Both the position numbers and the translations under genes were made by a program. Positions 17,406 to 25,993 of a stretch of 64,000 nt of DNA are shown here, piece by piece. The stretch covers positions 1-64,000 of the forward strand of contig JBLWUP010000022.1 of the NCBI GenBank assembly GCA_048268885.1, read 5' to 3'. Position 1 is the first letter of the stretch. Every line of letters begins with the position of its first letter. The DNA is from Pelagibius sp048268885 (GTDB lineage Bacteria > Pseudomonadota > Alphaproteobacteria > Kiloniellales > Kiloniellaceae). The notes under the pieces were generated by a model that worked only from the letters and a program-made list of their open reading frames with translations, made no database searches and was not told the origin of the DNA.

Positions 17406-18107
17406 ATGACCTTCACCATCATCGGCCGCGACCCGGACAGCGGCGCCGTCGGCGTCGCCACGGCGACCGGCAGCATCGCCGTCGGGGCCCAGGTGCCGCA
17501 CTGCCGTTTCGGCGTCGGCGCGGTGGCCACCCAGGGCTATTCGACCAACGTGCTCTTCGCGCGCCGCGGCCTGCCGCGCCTGGCGAAGGGCGAAAGCGCG
17601 CCCCACGTCATGCGCGCCCTGGTGGCCGAGGACGAAGGCCGCGACTTCCGCCAGCTGGCGGTAATGGACCGCGACGGCAAGACGTCCGGCTGGACCGGCA
17701 GCGCCAACAGCGACTTCAAGGGTCACCACGAGGGCGCGAACTTCATCGTCGCCGGCAACATCCTGACCGGCCCCGACGTCCTGGCCGCCATGGCCGCGGC
17801 CTTTCAGGCCGGCAGCGGCGAAGCCGGTGGCCGGGAAGCCAGTGGTGGGAAAACCGGTGGCGGGGATCTGGCGCAGCGCCTGCTGGCCGCGCTGAAGGCC
17901 GGCGAAGCGGCGGGCGGCGACAGCCGCGGCACCCGCTCGGCGGCGCTGCTGGTCGATGCCGGCAGCGGGGCGGCGCTGAACCTGCGCGTCGACTACGACG
18001 AAGATCCGGTCACCGCGCTCGCGGCGCTGCACGAACGCTCCAAGGACGAGGTCTACCGCGATTTCCTCGCGCGCCTGCCCGACGAGCAGGACCCCAGCCG
18101 TTACTAA
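17406..18107 (+). CDS. DUF1028 family protein (Ntn-hydrolase-like)
   Basis: 233 residues from the ATG at 17406 (AGGAA 11 nt upstream); an ATG at 17382 is possible. The N-terminus TFTIIGRDPDSGAVGVATATGSIAVG and the GYSTN and GWTGS stretches are typical of DUF1028, a family predicted to have the N-terminal nucleophile hydrolase fold and often found beside peptide or amino-acid uptake genes, as here. No enzymatic activity is established. A low-complexity Gly-rich insertion (SGEAGGREASGGKTGGGD) lies at about 138-155. The 3' end including the stop is repeated in tandem. Confidence 0.82.
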   Translation: MTFTIIGRDPDSGAVGVATATGSIAVGAQVPHCRFGVGAVATQGYSTNVLFARRGLPRLAKGESAPHVMRALVAEDEGRDFRQLAVMDRDGKTSGWTGSANSDFKGHHEGANFIVAGNILTGPDVLAAMAAAFQAGSGEAGGREASGGKTGGGDLAQRLLAALKAGEAAGGDSRGTRSAALLVDAGSGAALNLRVDYDEDPVTALAALHERSKDEVYRDFLARLPDEQDPSRY

Positions 18108-18145
18108 GTCGGGCCGTTACTAAATAGGACCGCTACTGAACGGCG
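18098..18145. repeat. 16-bp tandem repeat, 3 copies, spanning the DUF1028 stop codon
   Basis: Units start at 18098, 18114 and 18130: CCGTTACTAAGTCGGG, CCGTTACTAAATAGGA and CCGCTACTGAACGGCG. The first carries the last codons and TAA stop of the DUF1028 gene; the others lie downstream and have diverged. Confidence 0.75.
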
Positions 18146-18147
18146 GG

Positions 18148-21100
18148 CTAGCGAGCCTGGGCCGACTGGGGCAGCTCCGCCAGGGAGCAGCGCCAGCCGT
18201 TGTCGCGGGTGGAAATGCACGGCAGGTCCGGGCCGCGCGGCGCCGGCACGTCGCCGTCGCCGGTGATCAGCGGCGGCTCTTCCTGCAACTCCTGCAAGGG
18301 ATCAGACAGCGGCTTGGACGGCGGCTCAGACTGTGCGACCAGCGGCGGCGCCCGCTCCAGCATCGGCTGCAGCAGCGGCGCGAGGGACTTCAGCAGCTGC
18401 GTCGGCAGGGCCGAGGTGAAGCGATAGGCCGCGGCATCCGGGCCGGCGACATGCGCGGAGAGCACGCCGAAGTGACGCTCGCCCAGGAAGAACACGAAGG
18501 TCGCGGTGCGGTTCACCACCCGTGAGCGGATGACCTCGCCGTTGCGCCCGAAGGTCTCGAAGCGGTGGTCGCCGGTGCCCGTCTTGCCGCCGGCCGGCAG
18601 CACGCTGCCGTCGGTAGCGGAAAAGGCGCCGCTGATCCGCCGGCCGGTGCCCTGCTCCACCGTATCGATCAGCGCGCGGCGCAGGGTGGCGGCGACGGCC
18701 GGCGCCAGCACGGGCTCGCCCGCCGGCACCTCCAGCTTCATCACCGTCTCGAAGGGCGTGCCCTCGGCGAAGCGCAGACGCTCGAAGCGGCTGGCCGGCA
18801 GGCGCACACCGTCATTGACGATGATGCCCATGAGCTCGGCCAGGGCGGCGGGACGGTCGCCGGAACTGCCGATGGACGTGGCGTAGGACGGCACAAGGCG
18901 GTCGAAGGGATAGCCGAGCCGCTGCCAGCTCACGGCGATGCGCTGGAAGGCCTCTTCTTCCAGCAGCGTGCGGATGCGCCGGTTCTGCCCGCGCCGCATC
19001 TTGGGCCGGAACAGCCAGCTGTAGGCCTCCTGACGCGCTTCGGCGCCGGCTGCCACCACCTCGGCAAAGGTTTTGTCGGGAGCCGCGCTGAGGGTGGCCG
19101 CGAGCCAGAGCTCCAGCGGATGAACCTTGGCGATGTAGCCGCGGTCGTTGAGCGAGAAGCTGTCCCGGGCGTAGTCGTCGAAGAGCCTGCGCACCTCCGC
19201 CGCACTGCGCGTCCGGCCCTTGGCGTTGGCCCGCAGGAAGGCGGCCAGGGCCTCGGGCGCGGCCTCGGGATTCAGGTTGCGGAAAACCACCGCCTGGGCC
19301 GCCGCCGACTTGCGCGCCCTGGCGGAGAGCCTGGCCAGGATCTCTTCGCGGTCGAGATCGCGGTAGCGCTGGTAGAAGCCGAGCAGGAACTCCTGCCCTT
19401 CGCGGTCGGCGAAGCGGCTGAGGTAGTCCCGGCGCAGCGGCGAGGCCGCATCGCGCGGATCCCCCCCGGCCGCGACGATCTCGGCGATGTGGTGGTTCAC
19501 GACGTCGCGCATCAGGCGGATGAAGACCAGGTTCACCGAGTTGTGCAGCGCCTCGGCCACCGACATGACGCGGCCGTCGTCGTGCCTGTCGAAGTTGGCG
19601 AAGTGATGCAGCCCGCCGCCGGTGAAGAAGCCGTTGCCCGGGTCGGCCGAGTAGCGCCGCTGCATCGCCGCCTCCAGCAGGTCCGGCAGGCCCGCGGCCC
19701 CGTCGCGGAGCAGCGCGGCGGCGACCCAGCGCGACAGGACATCGCCTTTCGCCGCCTTGGCGCGCAGCACCTCGGCCGGCTGTCCCTGCAGCCGCTCATA
19801 GAGTCCGGCCACGATCTCCAGGTAGCTCACCAGGGTGCGCAGCTTGGCCGTCGAGCCCAGGTCCAGCTTGGTGCCCTCGTTCACGTCGAAGGGGCCGTCG
19901 AAGTTGTCCGCCTGGAGGCGCAGGTAGTTCCGGTCGGCCCCCCGCTCATAGAGCGTCAGGCTGTAGATGACCTTCGCAGGATCGCCACGGTCCAGCAAAC
20001 GCGGCGCGTCCAGGCCCCGTTCGGCCAGGGCCTGCGGCTGCGCCAGGCCTTTCAGGGCGGCGGTCACCGCTTCCTGCACCGGCTTGTCCAGCGTGGTCTC
20101 CACCGTGAGGTCGAGGCGGTCGAGGTCGTAGAAGGAGGCCAGGCCCAGTTCCCCGAGCAGGCGCGCGCGCAAGGTAGAGGCTGCTTTCCACGACAGCTCG
20201 GAGGCGGGCGCCGCCGTGGCCGGCAGGTCTTGCGTAAAGTCGGCGGGTGCCGCCAGGGCCGCGTCCCGCAGCGCCGTCGAGATGACGCCGGCCTCGGCCA
20301 GCAGGCGCAGATGGCTGTCGACCAGCGGCTGCAGGGACCGGCGGCCGGCGAGCAGATATTCGGAAGGCCGGCGCTGCGCGATGAGCAGGCTGAGCGCCTG
20401 GCGGTAGACGGCGGCCTTGCGCGCCAGGGCGGCAGGCTGGTCCTCCGGCCCGGCCAGGCTCTGCTTCACGCGCGCGAAGTCGGTGCCGAACCAGGCCCAG
20501 AGACCGTCGCCGAGGCCGATCACCTCGCCGTATCCCGGGCGCGCCGCCAGGGGCGTGGAGTTGATGTAGTCGACGACGATCTGGCGCCGCGCCTGGGTCG
20601 TGTTCCGCCCGTCGAGGTAGCCGCGCATGGTGGCCGAGACCATCTGGCGCAGCTTCTCGGTGACGTTGTCGGTGCGGCCCTCCGGCGAATGACGGAACTT
20701 CTCCATCTGCGTGGCCAAGGTGCTGCCGCCGGGGCTCTGCCCGCCGGTGAAGGCCTTTTTCACCACCAGGTCGGCGAAGGCCGCCGCCAGGCGGTCCCAC
20801 TCGACCGCCGGGTTGGCACGCGGAAAGGTCGGGTTGAGCAGCTCCCGGTTCTCGATGAAAAGCAGGGTGTTGACGATCAGCGGCGGCAGCGCCTCGAAAC
20901 TTTCGAAGGCGCGCTCCGGTGTCCGGGAGACGAAGATCGGCGCGCCGTCGCGGCCGACGAGGGTCAGCCCCGAGCGGGTCTTCGCGCGATAGGGCGCGAT
21001 GCCGTTCTGCTTGAAGTACCAGTCGAACTCTTCGGAGACGCGGGCCTGGCGCTCGACCGCGTAACCCCGGCCACGCAGGGTCTCGACGAAATCCGGCAGG

Positions 21101-21414
21101 CCGACGTAGCCGAGCCGGCGGTCATAGGGGCCGTCTTCGGGAAAGGTGATGGCGCGGCTCGGCCCGTTGGCGACCCGGTAGGTCATCTGGCTCGCCAGGT
21201 GGGCGAACATTTCGGATTGCAGGGTGGAGGTCCGGGCCTCAATGACCGCCAGGCTGCCCGCCGCTGTCAGGAAGAGGACGGTCGAGCCGCCCGCCGCCAC
21301 CCGCCGCCAGCCGCGGCCGATCGGTTGCCGGCTGGCCGGCTGGCGCCGTCGCGGTTTGCGCGGTTCGTCCCGCGGCACCGCCGGCTCGGTCGCTTCCAGC
21401 GAATCACTCGCCAT
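18148..21414 (-). CDS. Large class A penicillin-binding protein (glycosyltransferase 51 and transpeptidase)
   Basis: 1088 residues from the ATG at 21414. A basic cytoplasmic tail (about 40 residues) precedes one membrane helix. The GT51 domain has E186 in ENRELL (the usual motif is EDR) and GGSTLATQMEKF near 226. The transpeptidase domain has STAK near 520, SVN near 623 and KTGTG near 942, so all three active-site motifs are present. It should polymerise and cross-link peptidoglycan in the periplasm. It is much longer than a typical PBP1 (650-850) because of helical insertions between about 650 and 850. The C-terminal tail is Pro/Glu-rich and ends with a short two-cysteine stretch (LPCISTRDNGWRCSL). 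Confidence 0.88.
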   Translation of the reverse strand: MASDSLEATEPAVPRDEPRKPRRRQPASRQPIGRGWRRVAAGGSTVLFLTAAGSLAVIEARTSTLQSEMFAHLASQMTYRVANGPSRAITFPEDGPYDRRLGYVGLPDFVETLRGRGYAVERQARVSEEFDWYFKQNGIAPYRAKTRSGLTLVGRDGAPIFVSRTPERAFESFEALPPLIVNTLLFIENRELLNPTFPRANPAVEWDRLAAAFADLVVKKAFTGGQSPGGSTLATQMEKFRHSPEGRTDNVTEKLRQMVSATMRGYLDGRNTTQARRQIVVDYINSTPLAARPGYGEVIGLGDGLWAWFGTDFARVKQSLAGPEDQPAALARKAAVYRQALSLLIAQRRPSEYLLAGRRSLQPLVDSHLRLLAEAGVISTALRDAALAAPADFTQDLPATAAPASELSWKAASTLRARLLGELGLASFYDLDRLDLTVETTLDKPVQEAVTAALKGLAQPQALAERGLDAPRLLDRGDPAKVIYSLTLYERGADRNYLRLQADNFDGPFDVNEGTKLDLGSTAKLRTLVSYLEIVAGLYERLQGQPAEVLRAKAAKGDVLSRWVAAALLRDGAAGLPDLLEAAMQRRYSADPGNGFFTGGGLHHFANFDRHDDGRVMSVAEALHNSVNLVFIRLMRDVVNHHIAEIVAAGGDPRDAASPLRRDYLSRFADREGQEFLLGFYQRYRDLDREEILARLSARARKSAAAQAVVFRNLNPEAAPEALAAFLRANAKGRTRSAAEVRRLFDDYARDSFSLNDRGYIAKVHPLELWLAATLSAAPDKTFAEVVAAGAEARQEAYSWLFRPKMRRGQNRRIRTLLEEEAFQRIAVSWQRLGYPFDRLVPSYATSIGSSGDRPAALAELMGIIVNDGVRLPASRFERLRFAEGTPFETVMKLEVPAGEPVLAPAVAATLRRALIDTVEQGTGRRISGAFSATDGSVLPAGGKTGTGDHRFETFGRNGEVIRSRVVNRTATFVFFLGERHFGVLSAHVAGPDAAAYRFTSALPTQLLKSLAPLLQPMLERAPPLVAQSEPPSKPLSDPLQELQEEPPLITGDGDVPAPRGPDLPCISTRDNGWRCSLAELPQSAQAR

Positions 21415-21617
21415 CGCCCGGCATCCCGGCTGGGGGCACATCTTCCCGTTCGGAAGAGGGCCCGGTGGATCCAATCCCCCTGACGTCTCCTCTACCTATT
21501 CCGGTTAAACCGGCCCCCGAAGATCATCATGGCCATATGGTTTAATTCTCTCAACCTTATTAAATGGTTAACGAGAATTAACTCGGGAATCCGCGGGTTC
21601 TGAAAGGGGTGGGGTGC

Positions 21618-22787
21618 CTACTCGGCGGCTTGCGGCGAATCGGCCGGGGCGGCCTCGGGCGCTTTGCCGAGCAATTGCGCGCCACGGCGCTGTTCCATGG
21701 CGTAGCCGATGAGGGCCAGCAGCCGGTAGAAGCCGTGGATCATCTTGCCGTAGGGCATGGAGAGAAAGAGCGCCAGCACCACGCCGAGGTGGATCACCAG
21801 CAGCAGGCCGAGCGCCTCCGTGCCGCGCCCGGCGGTGAGCGCCAGGCCGGTGAGGCTGGTGAGGAACAGCAGCACGAGGAAGGCGGCATCGAGCTGCTTG
21901 GTGGCGGCGTTCTGCACCGGATGGCGCGCGGCGCGGTGCTTCAGAACCACCAGGCCCACGGGCCCGATGATGAGGCCGAGGCCGCCGAGGGTGCCAAGCA
22001 GGCTCGGCAGGCTGAGGTAGCCGTAGGGCGCGACCCAGCCGAAGACGTAGTGATAGAGCGTGCCGACCGAGGTGGCGGCGAAGCACAGCAGGAAGCCGAG
22101 GAAGGTGAACTGGTGGAACAGCCGGCGCAGATGCGAGGGCGCTTCCTCGGGATAGGCGCAGCCGAGATCGGAGCCGCCGCGCATGTACTTCAGCGTCAGC
22201 GCGTCGTGCAGCGCGATGGCGATGTCGCGCGGGCCGGCTTCCTTCAGCGGCGGCGCACCGATGAGGCGCCAGAAGCGCGCCATGCCGATCATAATCGCCG
22301 CCAGCACGAAGAGCGCCACCAGGCCGAAGATGGTCACCATGGTGTTGTGGGACAGCACGGCATAGAAGTTGCCGCCGTGCCCGCCGAAGAGCACCGCCGG
22401 ATCGATCAGCGCCGCGGCGCCGCCAATGAAGGCGATCAGCGCCACCACGGTGATGAGCGCGCTCCAGATGCCGTTGTTCTGGAAGCTGCGCCCCAGGAAG
22501 GCGGGCCAGGCCGCCGCCTCGTAGGTATCGACGCGCAGTTCCGCCATGGTCTTCGGCACGTTCACGTCGAACTCGTGCGGCTCGGCGTACTGGCAGTGGT
22601 GAAAACAGGAGCCGCAGTTGTGGCAGAGGTTCGCCAGGTAGCCGAGGTCGGCCGGCGAGAACTGCAGGCGCTTGGTCATGGCGGGGAAGACCGCGCAGTG
22701 GCCCTCGCAGTACCGGCAGGCGTTGCAGATGGTCATGATGCGCTCGGCCTCGGCGGCCGAGTCCGTCTTAAGCAGCGTTTGAAGCAC
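21618..22787 (-). CDS. tcuB: Tricarballylate utilisation protein TcuB (CitB-type electron transfer)
   Basis: 389 residues from a GTG at 22787 that overlaps the end of tcuA by 20 nt. Two ferredoxin-like cysteine clusters are near the N-terminus, CNACRYCEGHC (residues about 20-30) and CHNCGSCFHHC (about 56-66), followed by a membrane domain of about six helices. In Salmonella TcuB reoxidises the FADH2 of TcuA and passes electrons to the quinone pool; the same role is inferred here. No tcuC transporter is encoded in the window. Confidence 0.88.
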   Translation of the reverse strand: MLQTLLKTDSAAEAERIMTICNACRYCEGHCAVFPAMTKRLQFSPADLGYLANLCHNCGSCFHHCQYAEPHEFDVNVPKTMAELRVDTYEAAAWPAFLGRSFQNNGIWSALITVVALIAFIGGAAALIDPAVLFGGHGGNFYAVLSHNTMVTIFGLVALFVLAAIMIGMARFWRLIGAPPLKEAGPRDIAIALHDALTLKYMRGGSDLGCAYPEEAPSHLRRLFHQFTFLGFLLCFAATSVGTLYHYVFGWVAPYGYLSLPSLLGTLGGLGLIIGPVGLVVLKHRAARHPVQNAATKQLDAAFLVLLFLTSLTGLALTAGRGTEALGLLLVIHLGVVLALFLSMPYGKMIHGFYRLLALIGYAMEQRRGAQLLGKAPEAAPADSPQAAE

Positions 22788-24189
22788 GGACTGCGGCCTC
22801 CCGTCCCGCGATGCGCCCGAAGACGCCGCCGATGGTCATGCCGATACCGGCCAGGTAGCCCTCGCCCAGCACGTTGCCGGCCATGATCTCGCCGGCGGCG
22901 AACATGTTGGCCGAGGGCTTGCCGTCGGCCATGAGCACGCGCGCGTTCTCGTCCACCTCGACGCCCAGGTAGGTGAAGGTGATGCCCGGCTTCAGCGTGT
23001 AGGCGTAATAGGGCGGCGTATCGAGGCGCCGCGCCCAGTGGGTCTTCGGCGGTTCCAGCCCCTCGGTGTGGCAGTCGTCCATTTCCGTATGGTCGAAGCT
23101 GCCGTCGCGCACCGCCGCGTTGTAGTCTGCGACGGTACGGGCCAGCGCCTGCGGATCGAGGCCGATCTTGCCGGCCAGCTCCTCGATGGTATCGGCTTTC
23201 TCTGCCGGGAAGACCGGCGGCATGAAGAGGCCGATGGCCTTCTGGTCGATGAGGACGTGGCCGACCTGATCCGGCTGCGCCGCGACCAGGCGCCCCCAGA
23301 TGGCGTAGCGCTTAGGCCAGAAGTCTTCGCCCTCGTCGTAGAAGCGCGCGCCCTTCGCGTTGACCACGATCCCCAGCGAGACACAGTCGACGCGGGTGCA
23401 GATGCCGCCGTCGAACTTGGGCGCGCGCCCGTCGATGGCGACCGCATGGCACTGCTGCGGATCGCTGACCTGGGCGACGCCCTGGTCGAGCAGCTGCTTC
23501 AAGACCTCGCCGGTGTTGTAGGGCGTGCCGCGGATGAGGAAATTATCCGCCGCCGCGCCCCAGGACTCCTTCAGCCAGGGAATGTTGGCCTGGAAGCCGC
23601 CGGCGGCGAAGACCACGCAGCGCGCGGTGAACTCCTTTGCCTGCCCGCCAAAGCGCGCGGTCACGCCGCGGCAGAGGTTGCCCTGCAGGTAGACCGACTC
23701 GACCGGCGCTTCGTAGTGCACGGTGACGCCCAGGTCCTCGGCCGCGCGGTAGAGCGCGTTCACCAGCGCCCGGCCGCCGCCCAGGAAGAAGGCGTTGGTG
23801 CGCCCGAGGTGCAGGGTGCCGGAGAGCGCCTGCTGAAAGCGCACGCCATGAGACTGCAGCCAGGCGACGCTTTCCTGGGACCCCCGGATGGCGAGGCGCG
23901 CCAGCTTCTCGGTGGTCTTGCCCTTGGTGACGCGCAGCAGGTCCTGGTAGTACTCCTCCTCGTCGTAGGCGTCGGTCAGCACCGAGGTCGGCGCGTCATG
24001 CATGGCGCGCAGGTTGCGGGTGTGGCGGCTGTTGCCGCCGCGGTAAAAACGCGGCGCGCCTTCCAGCAGGCAGACCGAACGCCCCGCCTCCGCCGCGACG
24101 ATGGCGGCGCTCAGCCCGGCGTTGCCGCCGCCGATGACGAGCACGTCGAAGGACGTCTCCAAGGCGCTGTTTCCTGCCCCGCCGGTCAC
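22768..24189 (-). CDS. tcuA: FAD-dependent tricarballylate dehydrogenase TcuA
   Basis: 473 residues, starting at a GTG. The FAD-binding Rossmann motif is at residues about 14-35 (DVLVIGGGNAGLSAAIVAAEAG), followed by the RGGNSRHTRNLR stretch seen in TcuA and related fumarate-reductase-like flavoproteins. The C-terminus has the FAD-closing motif MFAAGEIMAGNVLGEGYLAG. It oxidises tricarballylate to cis-aconitate, which enters the TCA cycle. It forms an operon with tcuB and diverges from a GntR regulator, with a shared palindrome between them. Confidence 0.88.
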   Translation of the reverse strand: MTGGAGNSALETSFDVLVIGGGNAGLSAAIVAAEAGRSVCLLEGAPRFYRGGNSRHTRNLRAMHDAPTSVLTDAYDEEEYYQDLLRVTKGKTTEKLARLAIRGSQESVAWLQSHGVRFQQALSGTLHLGRTNAFFLGGGRALVNALYRAAEDLGVTVHYEAPVESVYLQGNLCRGVTARFGGQAKEFTARCVVFAAGGFQANIPWLKESWGAAADNFLIRGTPYNTGEVLKQLLDQGVAQVSDPQQCHAVAIDGRAPKFDGGICTRVDCVSLGIVVNAKGARFYDEGEDFWPKRYAIWGRLVAAQPDQVGHVLIDQKAIGLFMPPVFPAEKADTIEELAGKIGLDPQALARTVADYNAAVRDGSFDHTEMDDCHTEGLEPPKTHWARRLDTPPYYAYTLKPGITFTYLGVEVDENARVLMADGKPSANMFAAGEIMAGNVLGEGYLAGIGMTIGGVFGRIAGREAAVRASNAA

Positions 24190-24270
24190 ACTGACTCTCC
24201 CGCTCTCCGGGCCCGAAGATCTTGCCTAAAGGTCTGGCCTAAAGATCTGGCCCGGAATTATTGTCGACGC

Positions 24271-24280
24271 TTGTATACAA
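24271..24280. promoter_or_regulatory. Candidate GntR operator upstream of tcuAB
   Basis: TTGTATACAA is a perfect 10-bp palindrome in the 202-bp space between divergent tcuA and the GntR gene. Palindromes with a GTATAC core are known operators for FCD-type GntR proteins such as VanR, so it is probably bound by the divergent regulator. Confidence 0.65.
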
Positions 24281-24391
24281 TGACATACTCCGGTTCTCAA
24301 CGGCGAATTTGGCCGCTATCTTCGCAAGGGGTGCAGCGGGGCCGGAAAGCCGTGGAATCGCGGCTTCCGGCCGCTTGGAGGAGGACCGAAA

Positions 24392-25039
24392 TTGGCGGAA
24401 AGCCTGGCCGAACGGGCCTATGACGCGCTGATGGCGGCGATCGCCGAGGGCCGGCTGAAGCCGGGCCAGCGGGTGCGGGAGACCGCCTTCGCCGCGCAGC
24501 TGGGCATCAGCCGCACGCCGATCCGCGAGGCCCTGCAGCGCCTGGCCCGCGACGGTCTCATCACCCTGGACGCGCGCAACGGCGCCCGGATCACCGAACT
24601 CTCCCTGGAGGCGATCCAGGAGCTTTACGATCTGCGGGAAATCCTGGAAGGCAGCGCCGCGCGCTTCGCCGCGCAAAACGCCAAGGCCAACGACCTGCAG
24701 CGCCTGAACGCCATCCTGGCCAAGGAGGCCGAACACGGCGGCGACCCGGTGGCGCTCGCCCGGCTCAACAAGCTGTTCCACAAGACGCTCTGCGAGGCCG
24801 CCTACAACCGCTACCTCAGCGAGGCGGTGGCGGCCTTCGCCACCACCCTGCTCTTGCTCGGCCCGACGACGCTCGCCGCCGGCGGCCGCGCCGGCGAATC
24901 CCAGGCCGAACACCGCGCCATCGTCGAAGCCGTCGCCGCCGGCGACGCCGCACGTGCAGAGAGCCTCATGCGCGCCCACATCCGCCGCGCGCGCGAGATC
25001 CGTTTGGCGATGGTCCTGGAGGAAGGCCTGGGGGTGTGA
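24392..25039 (+). CDS. GntR family regulator, FCD type, of the tcu locus
   Basis: 215 residues from a TTG start at 24392 that is preceded by a strong GGAGGAGG. Winged helix at about 1-70 (LKPGQRVRETAFAAQLGISRTPIREALQRLARDGLI) and an FCD domain beyond (YDLREILEGSAARFAA; the metal-binding His residues include HKTLCEAAYN and EHRAIVEA). It diverges from tcuAB and probably represses it; in Salmonella that job is done by a LysR protein, so the regulator type differs. Confidence 0.87.
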   Translation: MAESLAERAYDALMAAIAEGRLKPGQRVRETAFAAQLGISRTPIREALQRLARDGLITLDARNGARITELSLEAIQELYDLREILEGSAARFAAQNAKANDLQRLNAILAKEAEHGGDPVALARLNKLFHKTLCEAAYNRYLSEAVAAFATTLLLLGPTTLAAGGRAGESQAEHRAIVEAVAAGDAARAESLMRAHIRRAREIRLAMVLEEGLGV

Positions 25040-25333
25040 GGCGGCAGGTGGCGCGGGCGCTCTGGTGGGGGCCAGCAAAGCATCAACAAAAAGAATGCCT
25101 ACCGCAGCAGCGGAAGGCCTGATTCGCTCCCGGGCGCAGAGCCGAAGTTATGCTGCATCGGCCGTAGCCACCAATGCGCCAGAAGCCGTCAAACGCGCCG
25201 CCCGTTTGCGGCCGTAGCCCGCTTCGTTGGGGTCGCCTTGCAGTCTTGGCGCTGCGTCGCGGCTCATCGGGGCGCTTCAATCGTGACGATCTGGATCGCC
25301 ATACCCCATTGACGTCAGTCATGGCAATCACTA
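25040..25333. other. Intergenic region without a recognised gene, left flank of the efflux cassette
   Basis: About 290 bp. An open frame on the minus strand (25083-25331) is rich in Arg and Ser and shows no family features, so it is not called. The base composition shifts toward AT at the right end, just before the TetR operator. The segment could be a remnant left at the edge of the acquired cassette, but no transposase or repeat was recognised. Confidence 0.4.
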
Positions 25334-25357
25334 GTTAGTAACTAATCACTTACTAAC
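25334..25357. promoter_or_regulatory. TetR operator candidate
   Basis: A perfect inverted repeat: arm GTTAGTAA (25334-25341), 8-nt spacer, arm TTACTAAC (25350-25357). It ends nine bases before the TetR start codon and abuts the ribosome-binding AGG, so a bound repressor would block the operon promoter. A-T-rich arms of this form are typical for TetR repressors of efflux operons. Confidence 0.75.
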
Positions 25358-25366
25358 AGGTCTCCT

Positions 25367-25993
25367 ATGCGCACACGAAAGACTGCCGAGGCCCGCAAGG
25401 CCGAAATCATCGACGCCACTCTGCGCCTCGCCGACAAGCTGGGCCCGGAGCGGCTGACGACGGAGGCTGTTGCAGAGGCCGTGGGGCTGACCCAGCCAGG
25501 CATATTCCGGCATTTTCCGAAAAAGCAAGATTTGTGGGAGGCGGTCGCGGCGCGCATCGGTGCGATGATGGAAGCGCGCTGGGCGAAGGCCCATCACCCG
25601 GATACCACGCCCATCGACCAGATTCGCGCGCTGATTGCCGCACAGTTGCGGCTGATCCAATCTACACCGGCAATCCCGGCGATCCTGTTTTCGCGGGAGT
25701 TGCACACCAAGAACAAGGGGCTGCGCCAAGCCTTTTTCTGTCTCATGAGCCACTTCCACCGGCTGATTGCCGATTTGGTGGCGGGAGCCAGCAAGAGGGG
25801 AGAACTGCGCCGCAATCTTGATGCCGACGATGCGGCATATCTCATCATCGGACTGGTTCAAGGCCTTGCCGTGAGATGGTCTATCAGCGGCCGGAAATTC
25901 GATCTTCCAGAGGAAGGTCACCGGCTCTTGGAGCTTCAGTTGAGTGGGTTTGCATCTGACAGCGGAGCCGCCCAAAAGGAGGCGGCGTCATGA
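25367..25993 (+). CDS. TetR family transcriptional regulator
   Basis: 208 residues. The N-terminal helix-turn-helix is RKAEIIDATLRLADKLGPERLTTEAVAEAVGLTQPGIFRHFPKKQDLWEAV (residues 8-60), with GIFRHF in the place of the usual TetR recognition helix. The C-terminal helical ligand domain is less conserved. It is the first gene of a four-gene unit with ATGA-type overlaps, so it represses its own operon, which carries membrane-fusion and ABC exporter genes. Confidence 0.9.
   Translation: MRTRKTAEARKAEIIDATLRLADKLGPERLTTEAVAEAVGLTQPGIFRHFPKKQDLWEAVAARIGAMMEARWAKAHHPDTTPIDQIRALIAAQLRLIQSTPAIPAILFSRELHTKNKGLRQAFFCLMSHFHRLIADLVAGASKRGELRRNLDADDAAYLIIGLVQGLAVRWSISGRKFDLPEEGHRLLELQLSGFASDSGAAQKEAAS

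Noticed and set aside
18565..21483. 972-residue open frame on the plus strand
   Set aside because: It lies opposite the penicillin-binding protein gene, has low-complexity Arg/Gly/Gln/His-rich sequence typical of antisense frames in GC-rich DNA, and shows no family motif.
25083..25331. 82-residue minus-strand open frame in the cassette's left flank
   Set aside because: No recognisable motif, no ribosome-binding site and skewed composition; checked for transposase-like features and found none.
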